From assembly GCF_000429685.1 (NCBI RefSeq), contig NZ_AUCI01000001.1, positions 372,001-436,000 of the forward strand: DNA of 64,000 bases. The letters run 5' to 3'. This document shows positions 15,834-24,403 of the stretch, in pieces. Position numbers and translations under genes: made by a program. The notes under the pieces are model-generated. The model was given only the letters and a program-made list of their open reading frames with translations. It had not been told where the DNA came from and made no database searches. Source of the DNA: Salibacterium aidingense DSM 18341 (GTDB lineage Bacteria > Bacillota > Bacilli > Bacillales > Marinococcaceae). The first letter of the stretch is position 1, and the number at the start of each line of letters is the position of its first letter.

Positions 15834-17135
15834 TTACTGCTGTGAACTGTCTGATCCGGTTCCCTGGCCGGCCGAACCGGACTGCTGGACAAGACCGTCC
15901 TGCATCACTTCGATCTGCTGGTTCACCAGGACCAGATTCCAGCGTTCGGAGGCCAGCTGCTGCTCGGCCTGCTCCACCTGGAGACCGGCTAATTCATATT
16001 CAGATTCCGGAATGACACCAATATCGGCCTGCACCCGCAGGTTCCGGACATCTTTTTTGGCATAGTCCAGTTCATCCTGGGCCTGAAGAATAGCCTGATA
16101 TTGCGTCGTCGCTTCATCAAACGTCTCCTCAATCGAGGATGTCAGGTCATTTCGAAGCTGCGTAATGTTTTCTTCTTCCGTTTCTACAGCGATGTCAGCC
16201 TGTTCCTTTTCAAATCGTGTGGCATCCTCATCATCATACACCTGCCCGCGGTCGTATTCGGCAAGTTCCAGGGCTTCCTTGGCATTTTGCATACTGAAAG
16301 AATTTTCGATAAGCGTCTCCGTGTCTGTTTCCTGTTCGATCGGCTGTAATTCATCGATCTTCGGCTCTTCCAGGCTGAGATCCTCATGATAGATAATGCA
16401 AATATCCAGCGCCAATATGGCCAAATCATGGTCATACTGCGAACGGGCTTCGTAGAGATCATCTTCAAGACGTCTCACTTCCCGCTGGGCGGTTTCGTAT
16501 TCATTGCGGGACACCGTTCCGAGTTCATACTGCCGTTCCACATTGGAAACCTGTTTTTCTTCATTATTCAGAGAAGCTTCCGTCATCTCCATCTGATCTT
16601 CCTGCATGAGAAGCTGAACGAAGGCTGATTTCGTGGACAATTCCACACTTTTATGTGCTTCTTCCCGGTCATATCTTAATTGAATTTCATTGGAATCCAT
16701 CTGCTTAATGGAATCTTCCAATTCCTCTAAGTTATCTTCCAGTGTTTCTATCTGGTTCTGCAGTTCCAGTCTCGTCTGGAACGTCCGCTCTCCCGTTTCA
16801 TTCTGAAGGTCACGGAGATCATCCATCTGATCTTCGAGGTCTTCGATATCATCTTCCATATCACCGTAGTCATCCTCCGCTCCTTCCAACTGGCTTCGGA
16901 TGTTATCAATTCTGTAATTTAGAAGAATGAGAGACGAATTATCCTCCAGGGCATAATCCACCGCCTCTTCAATTGAAAGCGACTCTATCGCATCCTCCGG
17001 TGTTTCCTCTTCCTGTCCGTCTGCCTGTGTCTCTTCTTCCTGACCATCTGCCTGTTCTTCCTCCGCCGATGCCGACATCGTGAACCCACTCACTGCAAGC
17101 AGTACAGCCATCCCCGCTGCAAAGAATCGTTTCAT
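15834..17135 (-). CDS. TolC family (OEP-like) protein
   Basis: A 433-residue protein. The ATG 17135 follows GGGGGAG at 7 bases and begins a signal peptide (MKRFFAAGMAVLLAVSG, cleavage near SASA). The mature N terminus carries a repeated ADGQEEET segment, then SIEEAVDYALEDNSSLILL, the conserved opening of TolC repeats. A long helical, coiled-coil body contains LGTVSRNEYETAQ and IGVIPESEYELAGLQVEQAEQQL, the classic pair of TolC/OEP signature helices. In diderms TolC forms the outer-membrane channel; a monoderm has no such membrane. Its position directly upstream of the RND pump and adaptor suggests a cell-wall-zone partner of the pump. It is a separate transcript. Confidence 0.82.
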   Translation of the reverse strand: MKRFFAAGMAVLLAVSGFTMSASAEEEQADGQEEETQADGQEEETPEDAIESLSIEEAVDYALEDNSSLILLNYRIDNIRSQLEGAEDDYGDMEDDIEDLEDQMDDLRDLQNETGERTFQTRLELQNQIETLEDNLEELEDSIKQMDSNEIQLRYDREEAHKSVELSTKSAFVQLLMQEDQMEMTEASLNNEEKQVSNVERQYELGTVSRNEYETAQREVRRLEDDLYEARSQYDHDLAILALDICIIYHEDLSLEEPKIDELQPIEQETDTETLIENSFSMQNAKEALELAEYDRGQVYDDEDATRFEKEQADIAVETEEENITQLRNDLTSSIEETFDEATTQYQAILQAQDELDYAKKDVRNLRVQADIGVIPESEYELAGLQVEQAEQQLASERWNLVLVNQQIEVMQDGLVQQSGSAGQGTGSDSSQQ

Positions 17136-17247
17136 TCTATAACTCCCCCATTGGAAAAATTCATCACTTCTTACCTGTTTATTACTATAACGCATTTTCT
17201 TCCAGGGAAAAAGAAAAATCTCGCCCGATTCCACATATTTAAAAAAA

Positions 17248-17275
17248 TCGACAAATCCCGGGGCGTGACAGGCAC
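17248..17275 (+). repeat. Dispersed REP-like repeat
   Basis: TCGACAAATCCC then GGGGCGTGACAGGCAC, between the divergent TolC-like and amine-oxidase genes. Confidence 0.9.
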
Positions 17276-17363
17276 GGTATAATTATCATTATTTTAAAAA
17301 AATTTGGTATATTTTATAACGATTGAGTTAACTTTTCTTTTATTCCTTGATAATGTATCTATT

Positions 17364-17386
17364 GTGATAGTTTTACATTCTATCAT
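17364..17386. promoter_or_regulatory. Dyad upstream of amine-oxidase operon
   Basis: TGATAG (17365-17370) and CTATCA (17380-17385) form an inverted repeat around a 9-base spacer, 37 bases before the GTG start. It could be an operator. The rest of the 287-base divergent region is very AT-rich with several weak -10-like boxes. Confidence 0.35.
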
Positions 17387-17422
17387 CAGACAATTTTTCC
17401 AACGTCGGAAGGGGGAAGGATA

Positions 17423-19072
17423 GTGAGTCAAAAATTATTTGCAAAGGATGTTACCCGAAGACAGTTCTTGAACGATTTAGGAAAAGTCGGCGGTACTGTT
17501 GCTGTATTTGGTGCGATGGAAAGTTTAGGACTCCTGGCTTCTACACCTGCTAAAGCAGCCGGGAATAAGTTTCCGGATGAGGGGGACTTATCTGCGATTG
17601 AGAAAAATGGAAAAAAAGTAATTATTCTTGGGGCTGGGCTTGCAGGGATGTCAGCGGCTTACGAACTCACCAAATCCGGCTATGAATGTACAATTTTGGA
17701 AGCACGCGAAAGAAGCGGCGGCCGCAACTGGTCCATCCGGGGTGGTACTCAGTCTTCAGAGATTGATAAAGACAGACAAACATCCAACTTCGATGATGGG
17801 TTGTATCTCAACGCCGGTCCCGCCCGAATCCCACAGCATCACACGACGACGATGGGGTATTGCCGGGAGCTTGGTGTCAAATTAGAGCCATTCTCCAATA
17901 TCAATGAAGCAGCTTATTTGTACAACGAAGGAGTGGGACGTATGTCCGGAAGCCGTATCAGGCGTAGAGAAGTCCGGACGGATATCCGGGGCTACACCTC
18001 TGAACTCCTGGCAAAAGCCCTGGATCAAGATGCACTGGATCAACCTTTAACGAACGAAGATCAAGAGAGACTCCTCTCTTACTTACAACAGAACGGCGGT
18101 CTTGATGATAACCTAACCTACAAAGGAACCTCCTCCCGCGGCTACTCCACTCTCCCCGGAGTAGAATCAGGATCTCACAATGATCCCTTTGATTTCAGTG
18201 CACTTTTGGAATCCCAATATGCGATGAACTTCAGCGGTGAATACAGCATTAATCAGCAGCCGATGATGTTTCAGCCGGTTGGAGGTATGGATCAAATCCC
18301 CAAAGCCTTTGAAGAAAAAGTGGGATATATGATTACGTTCCAGGCGGAAGTGCAGGAAATCCGTCAAACCGAAGACCGATGCCGCGTGGTTTATAAAAAG
18401 GCTTCCGGGAAAACCACCGAGGTGGAAGGAGACTTCTGCATCTGTACAATTCCGCTTCCAGTGTTAAAAGACATTCCTGCGGATTTTTCAAAAGAAATGA
18501 CTGAAGCGGTCGGCGCCATAAATTACGCATCTACCGGCAAAATCGGATTACAATTTAAACGTAGATTTTGGGAAGAAGACGATCATATTTATGGGGGGAT
18601 TACAGATACCAATCAGGATATTACACAGATTTGGTATCCATCCTCTGATTATCTGTCACAGAAAGGAATACTCGTAGGCTACTATAACTTCGGTGGAAGT
18701 GCGGAAAAGTTTGGAAACTATTCTTTTAAAAATCGGGAAAAATACGCCCTGGAGCAGGGATCCAAGATTCACCCTCAATATTTTGAGGATTTTGAAAATT
18801 CATTTTCCGTCGCCTGGCATAAAGTGAAGTATAACTTAGGAGGCTGGGCGAGCTATTCACAATCAGACCGGGACACTTCCTATCAGGTGTTAAAAAAACC
18901 GGACGGACGCATTTACCTGGCCGGAGAACATATCAGTTACTACACGGGCTGGATGGCCGGGGCGTTTGAGTCCATGGAAACCGTAGTGGAGGCCATTCAT
19001 AATCGTGTCATTGAAAATGAGCCCCTCACCTCCCGTCGTTCTGCTGAAAAACAGGAAGCATTAATCGGATAA
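17423..19072 (+). CDS. Tat-exported flavin monoamine oxidase / L-amino-acid oxidase family
   Basis: A 549-residue FAD-dependent amine oxidase. A twin-arginine signal is clear: TRRQFL at residues 11-16, a hydrophobic stretch, and an Ala-rich cleavage zone ending near residue 46. The Rossmann FAD motif follows (VIILGAGLAGMSAAYEL, then LEARERSGGR). The C-terminal flavin motif DGRIYLAGEHISYYTGWMAG is intact. Such enzymes oxidise amines or L-amino acids to imines, releasing H2O2 and then ammonia. The FAD must load in the cytoplasm, which explains use of Tat. The start is GTG behind GGGGGAAGGA. It is the first gene of an operon with an exported RidA and its own TatA and TatC. The substrate is unknown. 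Confidence 0.88.
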   Translation: MSQKLFAKDVTRRQFLNDLGKVGGTVAVFGAMESLGLLASTPAKAAGNKFPDEGDLSAIEKNGKKVIILGAGLAGMSAAYELTKSGYECTILEARERSGGRNWSIRGGTQSSEIDKDRQTSNFDDGLYLNAGPARIPQHHTTTMGYCRELGVKLEPFSNINEAAYLYNEGVGRMSGSRIRRREVRTDIRGYTSELLAKALDQDALDQPLTNEDQERLLSYLQQNGGLDDNLTYKGTSSRGYSTLPGVESGSHNDPFDFSALLESQYAMNFSGEYSINQQPMMFQPVGGMDQIPKAFEEKVGYMITFQAEVQEIRQTEDRCRVVYKKASGKTTEVEGDFCICTIPLPVLKDIPADFSKEMTEAVGAINYASTGKIGLQFKRRFWEEDDHIYGGITDTNQDITQIWYPSSDYLSQKGILVGYYNFGGSAEKFGNYSFKNREKYALEQGSKIHPQYFEDFENSFSVAWHKVKYNLGGWASYSQSDRDTSYQVLKKPDGRIYLAGEHISYYTGWMAGAFESMETVVEAIHNRVIENEPLTSRRSAEKQEALIG

Positions 19073-19088
19073 TTAAAGGAGGAAAAAC

Positions 19089-19625
19089 ATGAAAAAATAT
19101 ATAAAAAATAGTGTTTTAGGTGGCGGCTTAGCCCTCGGCCTCGTCTTTGCAAGTTATTCTGCTTTTTCAGCACCAGCAGTGGAAGAGCCGACAGAACCCA
19201 CTTTCTATGGTTCCGATTCATCTTCGATTTCTTCAGCGGTAGCTATCCCAGAAGACACAGCAACCTATCATACGAGTGGCACCGTTCCCCCTGAAATAGA
19301 CCCTGAAGGAGAAACGGTGTACGAACGTTACGGTAATACAAAACAACAAGCTGTTGGAATTTTGGAAAAATTTGAAGAAGATCTGGGAGAAGAAGGACTC
19401 TCTTTAGAAGACGTTATCTATTTACGTGTTTATTTAACCCCAGACAAAGCTCTTGGGGGTGTCGTAGATTATGAAGGATGGTTTGAAGCGTATGGTGAAT
19501 TTTTTAATAACGAAGACAATCCAGCAAAACCGGCCCGCTCCACTATGGGTGTGGAAAGTCTCGTCCATTCAGACTGGCTGATTGAAATCGAAGCTGTAGC
19601 CGCTTATCCAACGGAAGAAGAATAA
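19089..19625 (+). CDS. Secreted RidA (YjgF/UK114) family protein
   Basis: A 178-residue protein with a Sec-type signal peptide (KK at residues 2-3, hydrophobic 9-24, cleavage near AFSA) and no twin arginines. The mature part is a RidA domain: YHTSGTVPP, a [10 protein letters not shown]-like strand, and the conserved [10 protein letters not shown] arginine region followed by [10 protein letters not shown]. RidA proteins hydrolyse reactive enamine/imine intermediates made by amino-acid-oxidising enzymes. Placed 16 bases after an exported amine oxidase and itself exported, it probably clears the oxidase product outside the membrane. It is about 50 residues longer than cytosolic RidA, because of the signal and spacer. 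Confidence 0.85.
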   Translation: MKKYIKNSVLGGGLALGLVFASYSAFSAPAVEEPTEPTFYGSDSSSISSAVAIPEDTATYHTSGTVPPEIDPEGETVYERYGNTKQQAVGILEKFEEDLGEEGLSLEDVIYLRVYLTPDKALGGVVDYEGWFEAYGEFFNNEDNPAKPARSTMGVESLVHSDWLIEIEAVAAYPTEEE

Positions 19626-19659
19626 AAATTTTCACCCTTACAAGGAGGTGGAGAAATAT

Positions 19660-19938
19660 ATGTTACAAAATATAGGTGTCCCCGGGCTCATCATTCTGCT
19701 CGTCATTGCCCTTATCATATTCGGTCCGTCCAAACTCCCGGAAATTGGACGAGCCGTAGGACGTACCCTGGCTGAGTTCAAACAATCCGCAAGAGACTTC
19801 ATTGAAGAGGATTCAGAATCAGCCGTCCGCAATCGAGCCCCCTCTTATCAAGAACAAAATAAGGCCAAAAACACGGAAGCAGCAAGAGAGTTCCCTGTTC
19901 ATGCAACAGATAAGGAGGATAAACAGAAAGCAAACTAA
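19660..19938 (+). CDS. tatA: Twin-arginine translocase subunit TatA
   Basis: A 92-residue TatA/E protein: one N-terminal membrane helix ([15 protein letters not shown]), the [21 protein letters not shown] hinge and amphipathic helix region, then a charged tail. I choose the ATG 19660 because AAGGAGGTG precedes it; an in-frame GTG lies inside that ribosome site. It lies between ridA-like and tatC, as expected for the minimal TatAC systems of Bacilli. Confidence 0.92.
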   Translation: MLQNIGVPGLIILLVIALIIFGPSKLPEIGRAVGRTLAEFKQSARDFIEEDSESAVRNRAPSYQEQNKAKNTEAAREFPVHATDKEDKQKAN

Positions 19939-20003
19939 TACACGTGGCAGGGTTCTTCTTGACCCTGCTTCCTTCATTGATAGGAATGAAAGAGGTGTAT
20001 GCT

Positions 20004-20708
20004 GTGGAGAATACCAGCACAAGTCCGATATTAAGTCATTTAGAAGAAATGAGAACCCGATTGATTATTGTAGGGATCAGTTTTTTACTTTGCTTCGCCC
20101 TCTCCTTTGCTGTAGTGGGGGATATTTATTCTTTTTTAATCCGCGACCTGGAAGACGAGCTTGCCATTTTAGGACCGGGTGACATTATCTGGATTTATAT
20201 GGCCCTTTCCGCCGTCATTGCTATTATTCCCATGATACCGCTGGGCGCCTATCAAGTCTGGTCCTTTGTCGCTCCCGGTTTAACGAGGGAAGAAAAACGT
20301 TCCACGTTATCGTATATCCCTCTGTTCTTTTTCCTTTTTATCGCTGGCTTGTCCATTGGGTTTTTTATCATCTTTCCATTAATTATGGATTTTCTGCTGG
20401 GACTGGCAGACAGCCGGTTTCAAACATTATTCACTGTCGACCGTTACTTCCGTTTTATGTTCCGCACGGTCATCCCGATTGCTTTCTTATTTGAACTGCC
20501 AGCCGTGGTCATGTTTGCCACCCAACTGGGGCTGATCCATTCCCGTCAGTTACAACGTTACCGCAAATATGCCTATTTTGTCCTTATCGCCATGGCTGTA
20601 TTAGTCACACCACCGGATTTCATCACACCTTTACTCGTCTGTATTCCGTTGTTTCTGTTGTACGAAGCCAGTGTATTCTTTGCAAAACTCATAGAACGGA
20701 AAAACTAA
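20004..20708 (+). CDS. tatC: Twin-arginine translocase subunit TatC
   Basis: A 234-residue six-helix membrane protein, the receptor for twin-arginine signals. Signatures include SHLEEMRTRL at the N terminus, VWSFVAPGLTREEKR after helix 2, and FELPAVVMF. The start GTG 20004 follows AAAGAGGTG at 6 bases; the frame is open 60 bases further up without a better site. As the last gene of the amine oxidase-RidA-TatA-TatC operon, it probably serves the oxidase encoded three genes upstream, like other dedicated TatAC pairs of Bacilli. Confidence 0.92.
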   Translation: MENTSTSPILSHLEEMRTRLIIVGISFLLCFALSFAVVGDIYSFLIRDLEDELAILGPGDIIWIYMALSAVIAIIPMIPLGAYQVWSFVAPGLTREEKRSTLSYIPLFFFLFIAGLSIGFFIIFPLIMDFLLGLADSRFQTLFTVDRYFRFMFRTVIPIAFLFELPAVVMFATQLGLIHSRQLQRYRKYAYFVLIAMAVLVTPPDFITPLLVCIPLFLLYEASVFFAKLIERKN

Positions 20709-20828
20709 CACCGGTCCCAGGGTCCATTAGTACTTATAACCAATACACCCAGTCATTAACTAATGATAAAAATTATTAAAAGTTTTACAGTGAGATTACA
20801 AGAAAAAAACAGGTGTGGCGCACCATAA

Positions 20829-20862
20829 AAAGATGCTTTCCAGTTTTCCGGAAAGCATCTTT
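20829..20862. terminator. Bidirectional terminator between tatC and the aldolase operon
   Basis: A 13-bp perfect stem AAAGATGCTTTCC/GGAAAGCATCTTT with an 8-base loop. It lies 120 bases after tatC and 64 bases after the end of the convergent aldolase gene. The interval 20709-20828 shows nothing else. Confidence 0.85.
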
Positions 20863-20874
20863 ATTATATTTCTA

Positions 20875-20912
20875 TTCGACAATATTCGCAAAATTCGGGG
20901 CGTGACAGGCAC
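20875..20912 (+). repeat. Dispersed REP-like repeat with junction duplication
   Basis: TTCGACAATATTCGCAAAAT then TCGGGGCGTGACAGGCAC. The start of the repeat is partly duplicated. At its other edge CACTTATCTCG occurs twice 13 bases apart (20910 and 20923), the second copy containing the stop codon of the aldolase gene. Confidence 0.9.
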
Positions 20913-20925
20913 TTATCTCGAGCAC

Positions 20926-21579
20926 TTATCTCGGCCAGTTTCTCACGGGTTTATACCCGGAGTTCTGGAGAAAATCCTGTTCCTGGCTGTGATCCAGGCC
21001 TTGCATGGTAATCCCTTTTTCCATCGCGGTAATGTGCATCCTGGCGGTGTATTCGAGGGTTTGAAGGGCCATCCTCGCTTCTTTGATATTTTCATCGTAA
21101 ATGAGAATGCCGTGGTTCTCCAGAAGCATCACGTTTGTATCCTTTGCTTTTTCCTTGACAGCGTCGGCGAGTTCCCGGCTTCCTGGATGAAAATACGGAA
21201 TCCTCTCCACTCGTTCCAGGTAATACATCGCCTCGACAAAGTAATTCGAAGGCAGTTCCACGTCGGAGCACGCGATCAATGTGCTGTAAAACGGAGACGC
21301 ATGAAGAATAGCTCCGATCTCCGGCCGTTCTTCATACACAGCGCGGTGCATATTATGTTCTTTGGAAGGTTTTTTTCCGGACACCGGCCCTTCTTCCAGG
21401 GAACAGAGAGCGAAATCATCGATGGCCATATCGCCGACGTACGTGCCGCTCGCTGAAATATAGAATTGATTTTCATCTGCTCTGGCGCTGATATTGCCGG
21501 CGGTTCCCCATACAAGGTCATTCTCTCTCATAAACAAGCCCGCCTGATGTAGTTCTTTTAAAATAGGAAGATGCTCCAT
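20926..21579 (-). CDS. Class II aldolase/adducin family protein, possible OtnC-type decarboxylase
   Basis: A 217-residue class II aldolase domain. WGTAGNISAR is the phosphate-binding N-terminal signature and LLENHGILIY supplies a zinc histidine. At the place where FucA and OtnC carry an HxH pair this protein has ILHASPFYS, one His and then Ser, which is unusual. Next to a DUF1537 kinase and a dehydrogenase it is best read as the 3-oxo-tetronate-4-phosphate decarboxylase step or a related aldolase. The ATG 21579 is preferred over an upstream GTG that touches the ribosome site (GGAG, 10 bases). It is the last gene of the operon, 21 bases after dctM. Confidence 0.7.
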   Translation of the reverse strand: MEHLPILKELHQAGLFMRENDLVWGTAGNISARADENQFYISASGTYVGDMAIDDFALCSLEEGPVSGKKPSKEHNMHRAVYEERPEIGAILHASPFYSTLIACSDVELPSNYFVEAMYYLERVERIPYFHPGSRELADAVKEKAKDTNVMLLENHGILIYDENIKEARMALQTLEYTARMHITAMEKGITMQGLDHSQEQDFLQNSGYKPVRNWPR

Positions 21580-21600
21580 TCCATGTTCCACTCCTTTTCT

Positions 21601-22869
21601 TTATAAGCTTAACAGTCCAGTGGAGACCTGCGGTACGAATATAATAATGATAAGTGTTACAAGCACAGCAACATAAAACGGGACCATCCCTTTCGCCAGT
21701 TCATCCAATCTTAAATTGGCTATTCGTCCCGCTACAAATAGATTCAATCCTAACGGAGGGGTGACCATGCCGATGGCTAGTGTTACAATCATCACCATTC
21801 CAAAGTGAATGGGATCAATACCAAGCTGCAGAGCAACCGGTGCCAGGATCGGGGCTAAAATAATAATCGAAGCATTGGTCTCCATAAACATTCCCACAAT
21901 TAACAGCAGCACCACGACAGCCAGAAGGAAGACGGATGGATTTTCCGAAATAGAGGTAAAAAATCCGGCAACCTGCTGCGGAATATTTTCAATCGTGAGT
22001 ACCCAGCTGAACAACCCGGCAACAGCGATAATAAACATAATTGTAGACGTGGTAGAAATGGCTTGATTCAATACTTTTCCAATATTGCCAAAATGAATCG
22101 CGCGGTAAAAGACGGTACTGATTAAAAAGGCATAAGCTACCGCGACGCCTGCCGCTTCGGTTGCAGTAAAAATACCGCTGTAGATACCGCCAAGAATAAT
22201 AAACGGCATTATGAGGGCGGGAAGCGTTTCAACAAAAGCCTTCCCCAAATCACGCGTACTCGTTTTTGATTCGCGGTAATATCCTCTTTTTTTGGAAATA
22301 ATAATAACTGTTATAATCAGACCTGCGCCTACCAGTATTCCAGGTAAAATACCACCTATAAATAAATCCCCGATCGACGTATCAGCCGCCGTACCATAAA
22401 GAATCAACGGTATACTCGGCGGTATAATAATGCCAAGCGTTCCAGAAACCGATTGCACACTTCCGGCAAAATCACGGTGATACCCTCTTTCAGCCATCGC
22501 CGGAATTAAAATAGAACCAAGAGCGGCCGTTGCTGCAATACTAGACCCGGATATCGCGGCAAAAAACATCGTAGTAATGACCGTAACCATCGCCAATCCG
22601 CCCGAAAAGTGCCCGGTCAGCGCATTGGCAAAGTTTATAAGGCGCTGTGAAATACCTCCAAATTCCATAATAACCCCTGCAAGAATAAACAGCGGTATCG
22701 CAAGCAGCGGAAAGGAATCCAAAGAGACGAACGCACGCTGCGCAAGGACAACAAGCGGGGTACCGCCTTCTATTAAAAGCGCCAGACTGGTGGAAAGACC
22801 CAACGCCACTGCCACTGGCACGCCGAGGATAAACAAGGCGAACAGCGATATAACCAGAGCTGTAATCAT
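21601..22869 (-). CDS. TRAP transporter large permease (DctM)
   Basis: A 422-residue, about 12-helix membrane protein of the TRAP large-subunit family, which carries an organic acid with sodium. Typical segments are GVPVAVALGLS, IPLFILAGVIM, SGSSIAATAALGSILIPAM and the C-terminal VTPPLGLNLFV. Its start overlaps the DctQ stop (ATGA), the usual coupling for TRAP membrane subunits. Given the neighbours, the substrate is probably a four-carbon sugar acid. Confidence 0.93.
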   Translation of the reverse strand: MITALVISLFALFILGVPVAVALGLSTSLALLIEGGTPLVVLAQRAFVSLDSFPLLAIPLFILAGVIMEFGGISQRLINFANALTGHFSGGLAMVTVITTMFFAAISGSSIAATAALGSILIPAMAERGYHRDFAGSVQSVSGTLGIIIPPSIPLILYGTAADTSIGDLFIGGILPGILVGAGLIITVIIISKKRGYYRESKTSTRDLGKAFVETLPALIMPFIILGGIYSGIFTATEAAGVAVAYAFLISTVFYRAIHFGNIGKVLNQAISTTSTIMFIIAVAGLFSWVLTIENIPQQVAGFFTSISENPSVFLLAVVVLLLIVGMFMETNASIIILAPILAPVALQLGIDPIHFGMVMIVTLAIGMVTPPLGLNLFVAGRIANLRLDELAKGMVPFYVAVLVTLIIIIFVPQVSTGLLSL

Positions 22870-23366
22870 TTGGTTTCACCTCCTACAGCGGTTTCATAAT
22901 CGAGCCTCTGACTGCATATATTAGCAATTCCGTTCAGCGCCATAATAAGAGAACCTAGAGGAACCGCCGCATACACCCATGCTATCGAGAATTGAAGCGT
23001 TGGTGTGAGCTGCCCGATCACCGTAAAGGTCAATACCGTGCCGTAGTAACATAGAATAATAAAAAACACGGTGGAAATAATAGAAACGATGAATTGTAGT
23101 TTTCTTTTCTTTGCAGCGCTTACAACGTCCATTAAAAAATCAATCGCAATATGTTCTCTGTTTCTCACAGCAAGCGCCGACCCCAAGAACACAATATAGA
23201 TCGTTAAATAACGTGATATTTCTTCCGACCATGCTAATGGAAAATTAATAATAAAACGGGTTATGACCTGAAAGAAAACTAGAACTACCAGAGCGACAAA
23301 CATAGCGGACGCCACATATTTCACGACTTTATTCAAATGATCCACAGCTGCAATATACTGCTGCAT
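22866..23366 (-). CDS. TRAP transporter small permease (DctQ)
   Basis: A 166-residue, four-helix membrane protein of the DctQ family. The segment WSEEISRYLTIYIVFLGSA followed by REHIAIDFL is diagnostic. The ATG at 23366 has GGGAGG 8 bases upstream. It overlaps dctM by 4 bases and lies 17 bases after the binding-protein gene. Confidence 0.92.
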   Translation of the reverse strand: MQQYIAAVDHLNKVVKYVASAMFVALVVLVFFQVITRFIINFPLAWSEEISRYLTIYIVFLGSALAVRNREHIAIDFLMDVVSAAKKRKLQFIVSIISTVFFIILCYYGTVLTFTVIGQLTPTLQFSIAWVYAAVPLGSLIMALNGIANICSQRLDYETAVGGETK

Positions 23367-23382
23367 GTCACAGACCTCCCTT

Positions 23383-24393
23383 TCACTCTCTCATCTCCAC
23401 AATTTCGTCATAGAGATCTCGTCCATATTTGTCCGCCAGGTTTTCATTCACGGATTGAACTTTTTCTCTAAATAACGATTTATCGACTTCCACGATCTCC
23501 ATCCCTGCATCTCTCATCGTCTGCATCGCATCTTCCTGCTGCTGGGATACGAGCTCATTTTGATACTGTCTTGCTTCCAAAGCAGCCTCCTCCACTGCCT
23601 GCTGTTCACTGTCGGTCAGCTTTTCATACGTCTTATCACTCATAAGCAGCTGCACATAACCATACACGTGATCCGTCAGCATCAGATAATCCTGCACTTC
23701 CTGAAGCTTGGCATTGGTGATAAAAGAAGCCGGATTTTCCTGGGCGTCAATGACGCCTGTCTGTAAGGAGGAATACACTTCGCTGAAGTTCATCGGTGTA
23801 GGGTTGGCGCCCATCGCATCCCAGCCTTCCACAGATGCTTCGATATTCGGCACCCTTATTTTCAACCCCCGTAAATCATCCGGGGTTTCTATTCTTTTGT
23901 TGGCGGTGAGTTCTCTTGGCGAGCGAATGAAAAATTCTAATCCTCTTACGCCTGTTTCTTCCAGCATCTCTGCCTGAAGGTTTTCCCCGCCTTCTCCATA
24001 TAGGAAGTTTCTCAGATGCTCATTATCATCGAATAAATATGGAAGTTCTAGAATCGCGTATTCTTCGTGAAAGTTGGACAGCACACCGGCAACTAAAGCA
24101 AAGTCCACCGATCCGATCTGCATTCCTTCTACAAGGTCACGGTCTGAGCCGAGCGTGGAACTGGGATAAAGGTCTACCTCGACAGAACCATTTGTTTTTT
24201 CCTCTACCAGTTCGGCAAACCGCTGGGATCCCAAGTGCCAGGCATGATCTTCATTTTGAATATGACCGAGCCGCAGGGTTGTGACAGAACTGGCTTCTGT
24301 CGTCCCGGAGGACGAGCCAGCTCCCTGAGAACAACCCGCAAGCGTCATGACCAAAAGCATGGTTAAGACAGCAAGCGATTTCACGTGTTTCAC
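23383..24393 (-). CDS. TRAP transporter substrate-binding lipoprotein (DctP)
   Basis: A 336-residue DctP-family binding protein. The GTG 24393 is the start, because AGGAGG lies 6 bases upstream; the frame continues back through the ribosome site. Signal with lipobox LAGC at about residue 18. Family motifs: LGHIQNEDHAWHLGS near the N terminus, and the substrate-arginine region FFIRSPRELTANK, then DLRGLKIRVPNIEAS and TGVIDAQENP. It binds an organic acid outside the cell and delivers it to DctQM. Confidence 0.92.
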   Translation of the reverse strand: MKHVKSLAVLTMLLVMTLAGCSQGAGSSSGTTEASSVTTLRLGHIQNEDHAWHLGSQRFAELVEEKTNGSVEVDLYPSSTLGSDRDLVEGMQIGSVDFALVAGVLSNFHEEYAILELPYLFDDNEHLRNFLYGEGGENLQAEMLEETGVRGLEFFIRSPRELTANKRIETPDDLRGLKIRVPNIEASVEGWDAMGANPTPMNFSEVYSSLQTGVIDAQENPASFITNAKLQEVQDYLMLTDHVYGYVQLLMSDKTYEKLTDSEQQAVEEAALEARQYQNELVSQQQEDAMQTMRDAGMEIVEVDKSLFREKVQSVNENLADKYGRDLYDEIVEMRE

Positions 24394-24403
24394 AGTATAC
24401 CTC

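Noticed and set aside
19802-20182. Plus-strand frame overlapping tatA and tatC
   Set aside because: It overlaps two genes with clear families and has no ribosome site.
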